Positions 41,922 through 52,900 of a stretch of 64,000 bases of DNA are shown here, in pieces. Location of the stretch: positions 4,515,501 to 4,579,500 of the forward strand of contig NZ_CP029693.1 in NCBI RefSeq assembly GCF_003228315.1. Direction: 5' to 3'. A program made the position numbers and the translations under genes. Below the pieces are notes generated by a model. It ran no database searches and had not been told where the DNA came from. It worked only from the letters and a program-made list of their open reading frames with translations. This stretch comes from Pseudomonas putida (lineage in GTDB: Bacteria > Pseudomonadota > Gammaproteobacteria > Pseudomonadales > Pseudomonadaceae). How positions within the stretch are numbered: the stretch's first letter is position 1; each line of letters begins with the position of its first letter.

Positions 41922-44900
41922 CTTGCATGCTCCATGTCAGAAACCTGCCGGTGATTGTCTCCATGAAACAAGCGCTCCAGGGCCAGGAACACCACGGGTG
42001 TCGTCAGCAAGGTCAGCACCTGGCTGAGCAACAGGCCGCCGATGATCACCACCCCGAGCGGTTCGCGCAACTCTGCGCCAGTACCGAACGCCAGCATCAA
42101 CGGCACCGCACCCAACATTGCCGCCAAGGTTGTCATCAGAATCGGTCTAAAGCGTGCCAGGCAGGCCTGATGGATCGCTTCTTGTGGCGACAGGTCATGT
42201 TCGCGCCGGGCTTGCAGGGCAAAGTCGATCAGCAGGATGCCGTTTTTCTTGACGATGCCGATCAGCATGATCAAGCCGATCAACGCCATGATCGAGAAGT
42301 CCAGTTGCCACGCCCACAGCAACAGAATCGCGCCGATACCTGCCGAAGGCAGGGTGGAAAGGATGGTCAGGGGATGCACAAGACTTTCATAAAGCACACC
42401 GAGAATGATGTAGACGGCAATCACTGCGGCAAGGATCAGATACGGCTGACTGGCCAGCGAGGCCTGGAACGCTTGAGCGGAACCCTGGAAAGTGCCGTTC
42501 ACCGAAGCAGGCATGCCAACCTCCAGTTCCGTGTTCTGCAGGGCGGCAACCGCCTGGCCAAGGGCAACGCCGGGGGCCAGGTTGAAGGACAGATTGGCCG
42601 CTGGCAGCATGCCGTTGTGATTGATCACCACGGGGCCGTTCGTGGACGGTTCAACCCGCGTAAATGCCAGCAAAGGGACCATCTCGCCGGTCAACGGAGA
42701 GCGCAGATGGAAGTAGCTCAGGCTTTCTGCATTTCCACGTTGCTCGGTGGATAGTTCGAGCACCACCTTGTACTGGTTGACCTCGGTTTGATACTCACTG
42801 ATCTGGCGCTGTCCGAAGGCGTCATAAAGCGCGTTATCGAGGTCGCGAGCAGTGAAGCCATAGCGCGCTGCTTCATCCCGATCGAGGGTGATTCGGGTGA
42901 TGTTTGCATCCAGTTGCAGATCGTGGGACACGTCGCGAAACAGTGGATTTGTGCGCAAGCGATCGGCCAGCGCCGTCGCCCAGGTGGCGAGTTCTTCACT
43001 GTTCTGCGCTTGAAGGACGTACTGATACTGGGCCCTGGGCTGTCCCGCGCTGAGGTTGATGTCTTGAACCGCACGAAGCGATGTCTGGACGCCAGGTACC
43101 TGCGCCAATTGAGGGCGCAGCCGATCAATGACCTGGCTTATTGTCGCGTCCCGATCTCCCGGGTCGTTCAATACCAGCCAGATCCGACCATTACCGATCG
43201 AGTCGGTGGTGCTGCCACCGATGGCATGGTTGTAACTGATGACGGCCGGGTCCTTGCTGAAAATCGCCTCAAGCTGTTTGTGCTTGGCGACCATTTCTTC
43301 ATAGGAAATGTCGGCGGATGCGCGAGTGAATCCCATGATGAAGGCCGTATCCTGCAAGGGGAAAAAGCCTTTGGGGATCATGACGAAGCTGGCAACGCTG
43401 AGTAGCACGCTGGCCAGAAACACGCCCAGCATGAAGCGCTGATGCCCAAGCGCCCAACTCAACGCACGGTCGTACGAACGCAACAGCCAACTGAAGAAGC
43501 CTCCCGATTCGGGGTGCTCGGGCGCTTTCATGAACAGAGAGGCCAGTGTTGGCGCCAGTGTCAGACAGGCCACGACCGAAATGACGAGCGTGGCGACCAG
43601 TGTCAGGGCGAACTCACTGAACAAGCGTCCCACGACACCGCCCATGAACAGCAAGGGGATCAATGCAGCGATCAGTGACACGCTGATCGTGACCACCGTG
43701 AAGCCGATTTCGCTGACGCCCTTCAGTGCCGCGGCACGCTTGTCCTCGCCACGCTCCAGGTGGCGATGAATGTTTTCGATCACCACGATCGCGTCATCGA
43801 CGATGAACCCCACTGAGATGACGATGGCCACCAGTGTCAGGTTGTTCAGGCTGAATCCCGCCAGGTACATCACCGCGCAGGTTGCAACGATGGATACGCC
43901 GAGCACGATGGTGACGATCAGTGTCGCTGACCACTGCCGCAGAAAAATTGCCATTACGCCAATCACCAGGACGATGGCGATGGCCAGTGTCAACTCGACT
44001 TCATGCAGCGACGAACGGATGGTGCGGGTTCGGTCGTTGATCACTTCGACCTTCAAGTCCGCCGGTAAAGCCGCCTGAATCCCGGGCAGTGCTTTGTCGA
44101 TGCGATCAACGATGGCGACAATGTTCGCTCCTGGCTGGCGCCTGATCAGCAGCGACACACCGGACTGGCCGTCGGGCCAGCTTTGCGCGTACTCATCCTC
44201 TGCACCCAGGCTGACCTTGGCCAGGTCCCGCACCCGAATGGCCGCGCCATTGCGCCAGGTCACGATGATGTCGTCGTACTGCGCGGGTTCGAACAGTTGA
44301 TCGTTGACTTCCAGATTCGATACCCGATGCTCGCCGAACAATGCGCCCTTGGGCAGGTTGACACTGGCTTGTTGTACCGCGGTGCGGATGTCCGCCAAGG
44401 TCACGCCGGCGGCCGCAAGAACTTCCGGCCTGGCCTGGATACGAATGGCCGGGCGACGCTGGCCGATCACGTTGATCAGGCCGACGCCATCAAGTTGGCT
44501 CAGTCGACGCGACAGCACGGTTTCTGCGAGATCGCTGACTTCGGTCAAGGGGAGCGTGTCGGAGTAGGCGCCGATGATCATCACCGCGCCGTCCGCCGGG
44601 TTCACCTTGCGCCAGACTGGCAGGCTGGGCATGTCGCTGGGAAGTCTGGATGAAGCGGTATTGATCGCCACCTGCACTTCCTGACCTGCAGTGTCGATGT
44701 TTTTCTCCAGGCTGAATTGCAGCGTCAGCGTCAACTTCCCCAGCGAACTGGTCGACGTCATTTCGGTGATGCCGGCGATGGAGCTGAGCTGCACCTCCAG
44801 GGGCGTTGCAACAGAGGACGCCATGGTTTGAGCGCTGGCGCCGGGCAGCGTGGCGGTAATCTGGATCGTCGGGAAATCCGCCTCGGGCAGCGGCGCGATG

Positions 44901-45010
44901 GGCAGGCGCAGGTAGGCGACGACACCCAGAAGGACCAGGGCAAAGCTCAGCAGAAGAGTGCCGATCGGGCGGTCCATGCACCAGGCGTAGACATTGCGGC
45001 TGGGCATCAT
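41918..45010 (-). CDS. RND-family efflux pump, MdtB/MdtC-like
   Basis: A 1030-residue inner-membrane proton/drug antiporter. The N-terminal helix RPIGTLLLSFALVLLGVVAYLRLPIAPLPEADFPTI is typical of the MdtB/MdtC group. The proton-relay segment GFIVDDAIVVIEN carries the paired aspartates. The duplicated ACR_tran halves and later PSAGIGAILLLWAWQLDFSIMALIGLIMLIG complete the 12 helices. ATG 45010 has AGGAG six bases upstream and overlaps the membrane-fusion gene by four bases. Family members export novobiocin, bile salts or flavonoids; substrate is unknown here. Confidence 0.93.
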   Translation of the reverse strand: MMPSRNVYAWCMDRPIGTLLLSFALVLLGVVAYLRLPIAPLPEADFPTIQITATLPGASAQTMASSVATPLEVQLSSIAGITEMTSTSSLGKLTLTLQFSLEKNIDTAGQEVQVAINTASSRLPSDMPSLPVWRKVNPADGAVMIIGAYSDTLPLTEVSDLAETVLSRRLSQLDGVGLINVIGQRRPAIRIQARPEVLAAAGVTLADIRTAVQQASVNLPKGALFGEHRVSNLEVNDQLFEPAQYDDIIVTWRNGAAIRVRDLAKVSLGAEDEYAQSWPDGQSGVSLLIRRQPGANIVAIVDRIDKALPGIQAALPADLKVEVINDRTRTIRSSLHEVELTLAIAIVLVIGVMAIFLRQWSATLIVTIVLGVSIVATCAVMYLAGFSLNNLTLVAIVISVGFIVDDAIVVIENIHRHLERGEDKRAAALKGVSEIGFTVVTISVSLIAALIPLLFMGGVVGRLFSEFALTLVATLVISVVACLTLAPTLASLFMKAPEHPESGGFFSWLLRSYDRALSWALGHQRFMLGVFLASVLLSVASFVMIPKGFFPLQDTAFIMGFTRASADISYEEMVAKHKQLEAIFSKDPAVISYNHAIGGSTTDSIGNGRIWLVLNDPGDRDATISQVIDRLRPQLAQVPGVQTSLRAVQDINLSAGQPRAQYQYVLQAQNSEELATWATALADRLRTNPLFRDVSHDLQLDANITRITLDRDEAARYGFTARDLDNALYDAFGQRQISEYQTEVNQYKVVLELSTEQRGNAESLSYFHLRSPLTGEMVPLLAFTRVEPSTNGPVVINHNGMLPAANLSFNLAPGVALGQAVAALQNTELEVGMPASVNGTFQGSAQAFQASLASQPYLILAAVIAVYIILGVLYESLVHPLTILSTLPSAGIGAILLLWAWQLDFSIMALIGLIMLIGIVKKNGILLIDFALQARREHDLSPQEAIHQACLARFRPILMTTLAAMLGAVPLMLAFGTGAELREPLGVVIIGGLLLSQVLTLLTTPVVFLALERLFHGDNHRQVSDMEHAR

Positions 45011-46185
45011 GGTGTGCTCCTGCTGGCGACGGGGGTAACCGTTGTTTCGTTGGCTTCGATAAGGTTGACTGCCGATCCGGGGCTCAGTCGCGAATAGCCG
45101 TCTGTGACGATTTTCTCGCCCGCCTGGACGCCCTCTACCACAGCGATGGCCGCATCGAAGTACGTCACCTGGACGGGTTGGGGGAAGGCTTTGCCATCGC
45201 TGATGCGCCAGACGAATGTATCTTTCGCACCCAGGCGCAGCGCCCGTTGCGGCACGACCAGGGCGTCGTGCAAGGTGCCGGCCTGAAGCTTGATCACGAC
45301 CGACTGATCCGGCCATAGATGGCCTTGCGGATTGGCAACAGTGCCTTTAATCCGCACGGTCCCGGTGGCCGTGGAAACCCGATTGTCGATCAGGTCCAGA
45401 TTTCCCTCCGCCAGTAGGGGGCCACCGTCACTGGCGTAGGCGCGCAAGACCACAGACGATTGATCGGCCCGGGTCATCAATGCTTGCAACTGTGGAAGGC
45501 GAGCCTGGGGGAGAGCGAATTCAATGCTGATGGGGTCCAGTTGAACGAGCGAGAACAACGCCTGTGCATCGCTTGCCCTCACGTAGTTGCCTTCGTGGAG
45601 GTTGTGGATGCCGGCGCGACCATCGGCGGGTGCATGAATCCGGGTGTGGGACAACTGAACCTGTGCGGCGGATACCGTGGCTTGCTGGTTCCTGACTGTC
45701 GCTTGCAGTTGGGCAACCAGCCCGGTTTGTTGATCCAGTGTCTGTGTGGAGACAGCCTGCATGCTGGCCAGCTCGCGATAGCGCTTGAGATCGCGAGTTG
45801 CCGACGCCAACTGGGCCTGAGCAACGGCCTGCTGTGCCTTGGCCGCTTCCAGGGCCGCGACAATGGCGCGATCGTCGATGCGTGCCAGCAGGTCGCCTTT
45901 CTTGACGAACTGCCCCTCGCTCACGGGCAACTCCAACAACTGTCCATCCACCTGGGGGCGGATATCGACACTGCGCAGCGAGCGTACGTTACCGATGGCA
46001 TTTATAAGGGCGGGGACGTCTTGACGGCCGACTTCGGCTACGGTCACCGGTACTGCGGGAGCAGTTGTCGCGGTGCCCGCAGAGTTGCCTGGCCACAACC
46101 AGTAGGTCATCCCGCCAATGATGAGCAGACTGCAAAACGTCAAAGAGGTACCGATGAATACCCGGCGCATTTTGTGTGGAGGCAT
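45007..46185 (-). CDS. RND efflux membrane-fusion protein
   Basis: A 392-residue periplasmic adaptor, N-terminal membrane anchor at residues about 10–30, biotinyl-lipoyl halves around SVDIRPQVDGQLLELPVSEGQFVKKGDLLARID and IHAPADGRAGIHNLHEGNYV, a long coiled coil between them, then beta-barrel and proximal domains. It joins the pump and outer-membrane channel. ATG 46185 has AAGGAAG eight bases upstream. First gene of the three-gene operon. Confidence 0.93.
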   Translation of the reverse strand: MPPHKMRRVFIGTSLTFCSLLIIGGMTYWLWPGNSAGTATTAPAVPVTVAEVGRQDVPALINAIGNVRSLRSVDIRPQVDGQLLELPVSEGQFVKKGDLLARIDDRAIVAALEAAKAQQAVAQAQLASATRDLKRYRELASMQAVSTQTLDQQTGLVAQLQATVRNQQATVSAAQVQLSHTRIHAPADGRAGIHNLHEGNYVRASDAQALFSLVQLDPISIEFALPQARLPQLQALMTRADQSSVVLRAYASDGGPLLAEGNLDLIDNRVSTATGTVRIKGTVANPQGHLWPDQSVVIKLQAGTLHDALVVPQRALRLGAKDTFVWRISDGKAFPQPVQVTYFDAAIAVVEGVQAGEKIVTDGYSRLSPGSAVNLIEANETTVTPVASRSTP

Positions 46186-46574
46186 GAAGAAAACTTCCTT
46201 GGTGATTATTGTTTTCACCGCACAAGGCGCACCTGCCATTAACTCTTCAAGAGCAATGCTAAGGACTTGGTTTTGACAGGTATTGCGGGTGAGTAATCGC
46301 GATGGTGTTTTTCATGCATTAACAAACTGTTATCAGCTGGCGGTATGAATGTCAGGTATTAATTCATGGTGTTGCAGAGATTAAGTTTGGGTATGTGCTA
46401 CAGGGGGGATTTAAAGAGGTGCCTTAATATTTAATGTTTTCCTATAATGAAATAGGACTTTTCCTACATTAAATAAAGAAGTTGATACAGCGCGCTGAAA
46501 AGCCCGAGCAAGTTTTCGGGCTTTTCAGAAAGTTGGGTGGGAAGTACTTGAAAGTGTTCGTTTAAAAACGACGG
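46186..46574. other. AT-rich intergenic region with a hairpin
   Basis: No gene is seen. The segment from about 46260 to 46500 is visibly AT-richer than its surroundings (for example TTAATATTTAATG), fitting promoter or acquired DNA. A perfect 13-bp hairpin CTGAAAAGCCCGA/TCGGGCTTTTCAG at 46495–46528 is a likely bidirectional terminator. A short palindrome CTCTTCAAGAG at 46243–46253 could be an operator for the efflux operon. Confidence 0.5.
46495..46528. terminator. Bidirectional hairpin terminator
   Basis: A 13-bp perfect stem CTGAAAAGCCCGA/TCGGGCTTTTCAG, with T-rich ends on both strands. It lies 47 bases past the stop of the YkgJ-type gene, reading on the minus strand. Confidence 0.7.
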
Positions 46575-47012
46575 TCAGAATTTTTCCAGGGTCCGACGGC
46601 TATTGGTCTCGCGCTCGACGTCCTTCGGCTTGTACGCGCAATACCCCGGACGCGGTCCGATTTTCGGATGGTTGCGGCAGGTGTCGGGGCGCTTGTCATA
46701 AATGGTGCACAGGCGACTCTTACGATCCAGGTAGTAGCAATCGTTGTTGCTCATGCGCTGGAGAGTGAATATGCCCGTTTTCTGATTGAAGCGCTCGACC
46801 AACCCTTCCTTCTGCAGGCGCTTGGCGATGTTCTTCGGCGGATCGCCCAGCTCGAATTCATCGACCACACCGATCCGGACCAGATCCTTGATCTTGACCT
46901 CGACCGGCAAGGTGCAGCAGCTGGAGATGCACGAGCCGCACATCGGGGCCGAATATTTGGCCCAGGTCTCGAGACGGTCGATCTCGGCTGCGGCGATCAG
47001 GTTGGGCTTCAT
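46575..47012 (-). CDS. YkgJ-family cysteine-cluster protein
   Basis: A 145-residue protein with cysteines in MCGSCISSCCTLPVEV, then CYYLDRKSRLCTIYDKRPDTCRNHP and PGYCAYKP, matching the CxxCxxxCC...C....C pattern of YkgJ (zinc- or iron-chelating cluster). Function is unknown. ATG 47012 is used; an adjacent ATG at 47015 would add one residue. It stands alone upstream of glgP in the opposite direction. Confidence 0.87.
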   Translation of the reverse strand: MKPNLIAAAEIDRLETWAKYSAPMCGSCISSCCTLPVEVKIKDLVRIGVVDEFELGDPPKNIAKRLQKEGLVERFNQKTGIFTLQRMSNNDCYYLDRKSRLCTIYDKRPDTCRNHPKIGPRPGYCAYKPKDVERETNSRRTLEKF

Positions 47013-47272
47013 CATCGGTTGTTACCAGGCGTGTGCATCAGGGCGCGCGATCATACCGGGACTGGTGGATTTTTGAACAACCTTTCGCCAGATTTTTTCA
47101 GCACCGGCCGATAACAGGGTCAAACCGGCACAACACCTGCATTGATTCAATGCACACGACAATCAATTGCCGGACCGTTCGCACTCACAGGAAAAACTGC
47201 CGAACCAGAGCCTCTACCGCCTGTCAGACCGTCTAGGCTCAGACAACTCAAAGCTCGCTCGAGGTCCAATCG

Positions 47273-49723
47273 ATGACTCAAGAACCACTTGTTCGCGAAG
47301 CAGAGGTGGCCGCATTCCGCGACGCCGTCTTGACCAAACTCACCTATGCGGTGGGCAAAGACCCGGATCACGCCTTCGACCATGACTGGTTCGAAGCCAT
47401 TGCGCTGGCAGCGCGCGATCATATGGTCGAACACTGGATGGACCACACGCGACAGATCTACCGCAAGGGTCAGAAGCGGGTTTACTACCTCTCCCTGGAA
47501 TTTCTCATTGGCCGGCTGCTCTACGACAGCCTGAGCAACCTCGGCCTGCTCGACGTGGCGCGCGAGGCGTTGACGGAGCTGGGCGTCGACCTTGAACGCA
47601 TCCGCCTGCTGGAACCCGACGCAGCGCTGGGTAACGGCGGCCTCGGGCGTCTGGCGGCGTGCTTCATGGAAAGCATGTCGACCCTGGGCATCGCCGGTCA
47701 TGGCTATGGCATTCGTTACGAGCACGGCCTGTTTCGCCAGGCGATTGTCGACGGCTGGCAGCAGGAACAGACCGAGCACTGGCTGGATTTCGGCAACCCC
47801 TGGGAGTTCGAGCGTCCCGAGGTGGTCTACCCGATCGGCTTCGGCGGCAGCGTCGAGACCGTGACCGACAGCGAAGGCAAGACCAAACAGGTCTGGCACC
47901 CGGCGGAAACCGTCCGGGCCATTGCCTACGACACGCCGGTGGTCGGCTGGCGCGGGGCGAGCGTCAACACCCTGCGCCTGTGGCGCGCCCGGGCCATGGA
48001 AGATCTGCACCTGGAACGTTTCAACGCCGGCGACCACTTGGGGGCGGTGGCCGAAGTGGCCCGGGCCGAAAGCATTTCCCGCGTGCTCTATCCGGCGGAC
48101 AGTACTGAAGCCGGCCAGGAACTGCGCCTGCGCCAGGAGTACTTCTTCGTCGCGGCCTCCTTGCAGGACTTGCTGCGCCGCCACCGCAACATGCACACCT
48201 CGGTACTGACCCTGGGTGATCATGCGGCGATCCAGCTCAACGACACCCACCCTTCGATTGCCGTGGCAGAGCTGATGCGGCAGTTGGTTGACGTTTACGA
48301 TGTCGAATGGGCTGCGGCATGGGAGGTGACTGTCGCCACGCTTTCGTACACCAACCACACCCTGCTGCCCGAAGCGCTGGAAACCTGGCCGGTGGGCCTG
48401 ATGGAGCGCATGCTGCCACGGCACATGCAGATCATTTACCTGATCAACGCCCAGCACATCGATTCGCTGCGAGCCAAGGGCATCCACGACTTCGACGTGC
48501 TGCGCGCGGTGTCTTTGATCGAAGAGGACAACGGTCGTCGCGTGCGCATGGGCAACCTGGCGTTCCTCGGCTCCCACAGCGTCAACGGCGTATCCGGACT
48601 GCATACCCAACTGATGCGCAAAACGGTGTTCTCCGAGTTGCACAAGCTCTATCCGGAACGTATCAACAACAAGACCAACGGCATTACCTTCCGCCGCTGG
48701 CTGTTCCAGTCGAATTCGGAATTGACCTCGATGCTGGTCGACTCACTCGGGCCAGAGGTGCTGGACAACCCCGAGGAGCGCTTGCTCGCGCTGGAGCCGT
48801 TCGCCGAGAAGAACGCCTTCCGCAAGGCCTTTGCCGAACAACGCCTGCACAGCAAGAAAGCCCTGGCGTACATCATTCATGAGCGACTGGGGGTGGCGGT
48901 CAACCCGGCGGCGATGTTCGACGTGCAGGTCAAGCGGATCCACGAGTACAAGCGTCAACTGCTCAACCTGATGCACACGGTGGCGCTGTATCAGGCGATT
49001 CGCGCCGAGCCGGAAATCGACTGGGTGCCGAGGGTGAAGATCTTTGCCGGCAAGGCGGCGGCCAGTTATCACCAGGCCAAGCTGATCATCAAACTGACCA
49101 ACGACATCGCCCGGGTGGTGAACAACGACCCGACCGTGCGTGGCCTGCTCAAAGTGGTGTTCCTGCCCAACTACAACGTCAGCCTGGCGGAAAGCATCAT
49201 TCCGGCGGCGGACCTGTCCGAACAGATTTCCACCGCCGGCTTCGAGGCATCCGGCACCAGCAACATGAAGTTCGGCCTCAACGGCGCGCTGACCATCGGC
49301 ACGCTGGACGGCGCCAACGTGGAAATGTGCGAGCGCATCGGCGCCGAGCACATGTTCATCTTCGGCCTCAGCGCCCAGCAGGTGGAAGCACGCAAGCAGA
49401 ATCACGAGTTCAGCGCGGTGCCGGACATCGCCGCCTCCCATCGGCTCAATGATGTGCTGCAAGCGATTCGCGGCGGGGTGTTCTCGCCGGATGATCCGGC
49501 GCGCTACAGCGGGCTGATCGACTCGCTGGTGGACTACGACCGCTTCTTTGTCTGCGCCGATTTTGATTCCTACTGGAATGCGCAGATGCGGGTCGAAGCT
49601 CACTGGCACGATTCCCAGCAATGGTGGCGTTCAGCGGTGCTGAACACCGCGCGGATGGGCTGGTTCTCCTCGGACCGGACGATTCGCGAGTACGCCACGG
49701 ATATCTGGAAGGCTCTGGAGTAA
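47273..49723 (+). CDS. glgP: Glycogen/starch/alpha-glucan phosphorylase
   Basis: An 816-residue enzyme releasing glucose-1-phosphate from glycogen. The pyridoxal phosphate lysine lies in SGTSNMKFGLNG, where the common sequence is GTGNMKF. Other phosphorylase segments are LGNGGLGRLAACF, RYEHGLF and VKRIHEYKRQLLN. No glg synthesis genes adjoin it. Confidence 0.97.
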   Translation: MTQEPLVREAEVAAFRDAVLTKLTYAVGKDPDHAFDHDWFEAIALAARDHMVEHWMDHTRQIYRKGQKRVYYLSLEFLIGRLLYDSLSNLGLLDVAREALTELGVDLERIRLLEPDAALGNGGLGRLAACFMESMSTLGIAGHGYGIRYEHGLFRQAIVDGWQQEQTEHWLDFGNPWEFERPEVVYPIGFGGSVETVTDSEGKTKQVWHPAETVRAIAYDTPVVGWRGASVNTLRLWRARAMEDLHLERFNAGDHLGAVAEVARAESISRVLYPADSTEAGQELRLRQEYFFVAASLQDLLRRHRNMHTSVLTLGDHAAIQLNDTHPSIAVAELMRQLVDVYDVEWAAAWEVTVATLSYTNHTLLPEALETWPVGLMERMLPRHMQIIYLINAQHIDSLRAKGIHDFDVLRAVSLIEEDNGRRVRMGNLAFLGSHSVNGVSGLHTQLMRKTVFSELHKLYPERINNKTNGITFRRWLFQSNSELTSMLVDSLGPEVLDNPEERLLALEPFAEKNAFRKAFAEQRLHSKKALAYIIHERLGVAVNPAAMFDVQVKRIHEYKRQLLNLMHTVALYQAIRAEPEIDWVPRVKIFAGKAAASYHQAKLIIKLTNDIARVVNNDPTVRGLLKVVFLPNYNVSLAESIIPAADLSEQISTAGFEASGTSNMKFGLNGALTIGTLDGANVEMCERIGAEHMFIFGLSAQQVEARKQNHEFSAVPDIAASHRLNDVLQAIRGGVFSPDDPARYSGLIDSLVDYDRFFVCADFDSYWNAQMRVEAHWHDSQQWWRSAVLNTARMGWFSSDRTIREYATDIWKALE

Positions 49724-49787
49724 CGTTCTGATCAGGTCGATATACTGAGCTTCAGATCAGCCAGACTCACGGCCTGGCGCAATCCAT

Positions 49788-49877
49788 TGTGGGAGCGAGC
49801 TTGCTCGCGATAGCGGACTGACATTCAGCATTGATGCTGACTGTCATGCCCTCATCGCGAGCAAGCTCGCTCCCACA
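49788..49877. repeat. REP pair, TTGC type
   Basis: Arms TGTGGGAGCGAGCTTGCTCG.. (49788–49811) and exact complement (49854–49877). The central CTTGC/GCAAG differs from the CCTGC/GCAGG of other copies, in both arms together. Confidence 0.9.
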
Positions 49878-49952
49878 TGTTTTTTGCTGTTTCACACTAA
49901 ACTGATTCGAACGCTGGACCGCCCGGACTCGGGTCGCTTAGGGATATCAACC

Positions 49953-52900
49953 ATGCAATGGATGTTGATGCTGATTGGCCTGGTGCTGGGCTGGATACTC
50001 GATGAGTCGTTCGGCGAAGCGCTGCTGGGCGGGTTGTTCGGGCTGACGATTGGCCAGGCCATACGCATCGCCCGTTTGGCTTCCCAGGCCAACGAGCAGC
50101 AGAAGCTGCTGGAGCAGGCCCGGGTTGCATTGCATGGCGTCGAGCAACGGTTGGCCTTGCTGGAGGAGTCTGGCGTCTCGGCGACAGAGCCGTCTCAATC
50201 CATTGGTGAATCGGTTCCGATTGCCGAGAATGTCGCTCCTATTGAAGCCCCCGATTTGGTCTGGGAATTGCCACCGGAGCCGGAGTCGGAACCGCTGACG
50301 GCTGCTACCGAAACCGCCCGACCACTGCCCGACGACCCGTGGAAAGCCTCATCCGCCCTCCGCCAGTCGCAACAACCCGCGATCCCTCGCGAGCCCAATG
50401 TCATCGAACGCGCCCTCGCCGCTGCCCGAGCGTGGCTATTGGGTGGCAATACCGTGTTGCGGGTCGGCGTGGTGCTGTTGTTCCTCGGTCTTGCCTTCCT
50501 GCTGCGCTACGCCACCGAGGGCCTGGTGGTACCGCTCGAGCTGCGTTACGCCGGTGTCGCGGCCGCGGCGCTGGGCCTGCTGGGGCTGGGTTGGTGGCTC
50601 CGGGCACGTAACGCCAACTACGCGTTGATCCTGCAAGGCACTGGGGTTGCCGTGCTGTACCTGACGGTCTTTGCCGCGATGCGCCTGCACCCGTTGCTCG
50701 AACCCTCCGCGGCGTTCGGGCTACTGGTGGCGGTGACGGTGTTCTCGGCCATTCTGGCCATCACTCAGGATTCCCTCGGACTGGCCGCTGCGGCCGCCCT
50801 CGGCGGATTCGCCGCGCCGTTGCTGGCGTCCACCGGTGCCGGCAGTCACGTCGCCTTGTTCAGCTATTTCACCTTGCTCAATGCCGGCATTCTCGCCATC
50901 GCCTGGTTCAAGGCCTGGCGCCTGCTCAACGTGATCGGTTTCGTCGGCACTTTCGGCATCGGCTTCGCCTGGGGCGCGCGCTCCTACACACCGGAGCTTT
51001 TGTGGAGCACCGAGCCGTTCCTGATTCTGTTCTTCTTGATGTACCTGGCCATCGGTCTGCTGTTCGCCCGGCGCAAGTTGCTGGAGATGAGTGATGTGTC
51101 GCAAGAGGACAGTCGCGAAGCGTTGCTGCACTGGTCCGCGCGCAAGGGCGCTTACGTCGATGGCACGTTGCTGTTCGGCCCACCGTTGGTGGGCTTCGGC
51201 CTGCAATTCGCGCTGGTGCAACACATGGCCTTCGCCCCCGCGTTCAGCGCCCTGGCGTTGGGCATTCTGTACATGGGCCTGGCCCGTTTGTTGTTCAAAG
51301 GCCGCACGTTGCTGCTGGCGGAAACCTGCCTGGCCCTGGGCGTGATCTTCACCAGCCTGGCGATTCCCCTGGGCCTGGATGCGCGCTGGACGACGGCCGC
51401 CTGGGCCGTGGAAGGCGCGGGGATTTTCTGGCTCGGCCTGCGTCAGCAACGGCGGCTGGCACGAGCATTTGCCTTGCTGCTGCAACTGGGCTCGGCGCTG
51501 GCATTTTTCAGCGAGTTGGGCGAAGGCGAGAGCAGCCTGCTCAAGGGTGCACCCTTGGGGGCGCTGATGTTGGGTGTCGCGTTGCTGTTCAGCTTTCATC
51601 AGTTGCACACATCGATGCCCGAGCGAACGTCGCCTTGGGAGCGCAAGGGCTCACCGGTATTGGCTGGCCTTGGCCTGTCGTTTCTCTATCTGCTGGCACC
51701 GTTGTTTTTCTTGGCCCAAGGCACGGCGATCTGCTGGGCATTGGCCGGGTTGATCACCTTGTTTGTAGGCCTGCGGCTACCGTCGCGCACGTTCGTTTTC
51801 ACATCGATGGCCATTCAGGTGCTGGGTGGCGCGTTGTTCCTGGTGAGCGGGTGGCTGCTCGAAGAGGGTTTGCGTCCACTGGCCCATGTTGATTTCTGGA
51901 CGCCGTTGCTGCTCGGTCTGGCGGGGCTGGTCGGGGCCTGGTGCTTGCAGCGTGCGGCAGCCTTTGATGGATTGAACCTGCAACGTCTGTCTGCGGGATT
52001 TTTGGTGTGGGGTGCCGGTTGGTGGGCGTTGGCATGGAGCAGTGAAGTCCTGCGGTTCGCCCCGTTGCCGCTGCAAGCGACGCTGTTGCTCGCCGTCGCT
52101 GCGCTGAGCGTTGCGCTATGGGCGGTGCTGGCGCTGCGCCTGAAGTGGTCAGCCCTCGGCTTGCTCTGCACCGTGTTGATTCCCGCTGCCGGTCTGGTGC
52201 TGCTGGCCGCCTGGCATTCCCGTTATAACCCGGCCGCCGGCTTCGGCTGGCTGGCATGGGCGGCGGTGTTCATCGTGCATTTCATTTCACTGCGACGCCT
52301 GGCGCCGATGTTGCCGGCGTGGGCCCTGAGTGGTGCGCATGTTCTGGGTTGCTGGCTGCTGATCGGCGTGCTGGCGCTGGAGTTGCGTTACGGCCTGCTG
52401 CTGATGTCCGAGCAATACAACGCCTGGCGCTGGCTGGGCTGGGCGATCCTGCCGAGCCTTTATCTGGTGATGATGGCCGCGCCGCGAAACTGGCCGTGGC
52501 CGGTGTCCGAGCATTCGCGCGAGTATCGCGTTCTGGCGGCGGCACCGCTGGCGCTGTTGATGCTCGGCTGGTTCTGGCTGGCCAATGCCTTCAGCGATGG
52601 CAACGCGGAGCCGCTACCTTACGTACCTTTGCTCAATCCGCTGGAACTGGGTCTGTTGTTCGCCTTGTTCGGCGTCTACGTCTGGTCACGCAGTGCCTTG
52701 GCGTCACTGGCATTGGGCAAGGTCTACCTGAATCAAGCCACGCAGATGATCGTCGGCATTTCGTTGTTTGCCTTCTTTACCGCCATGGTGATGCGCGCGG
52801 CACATCATTGGAGCGGGGTGCCGTTCGAGCTGGAGGCATTGCTCGAGTCAATGCGGGTGCAGGCCGGACTGTCCATCGTCTGGACCTTGATGGCCCTGGG

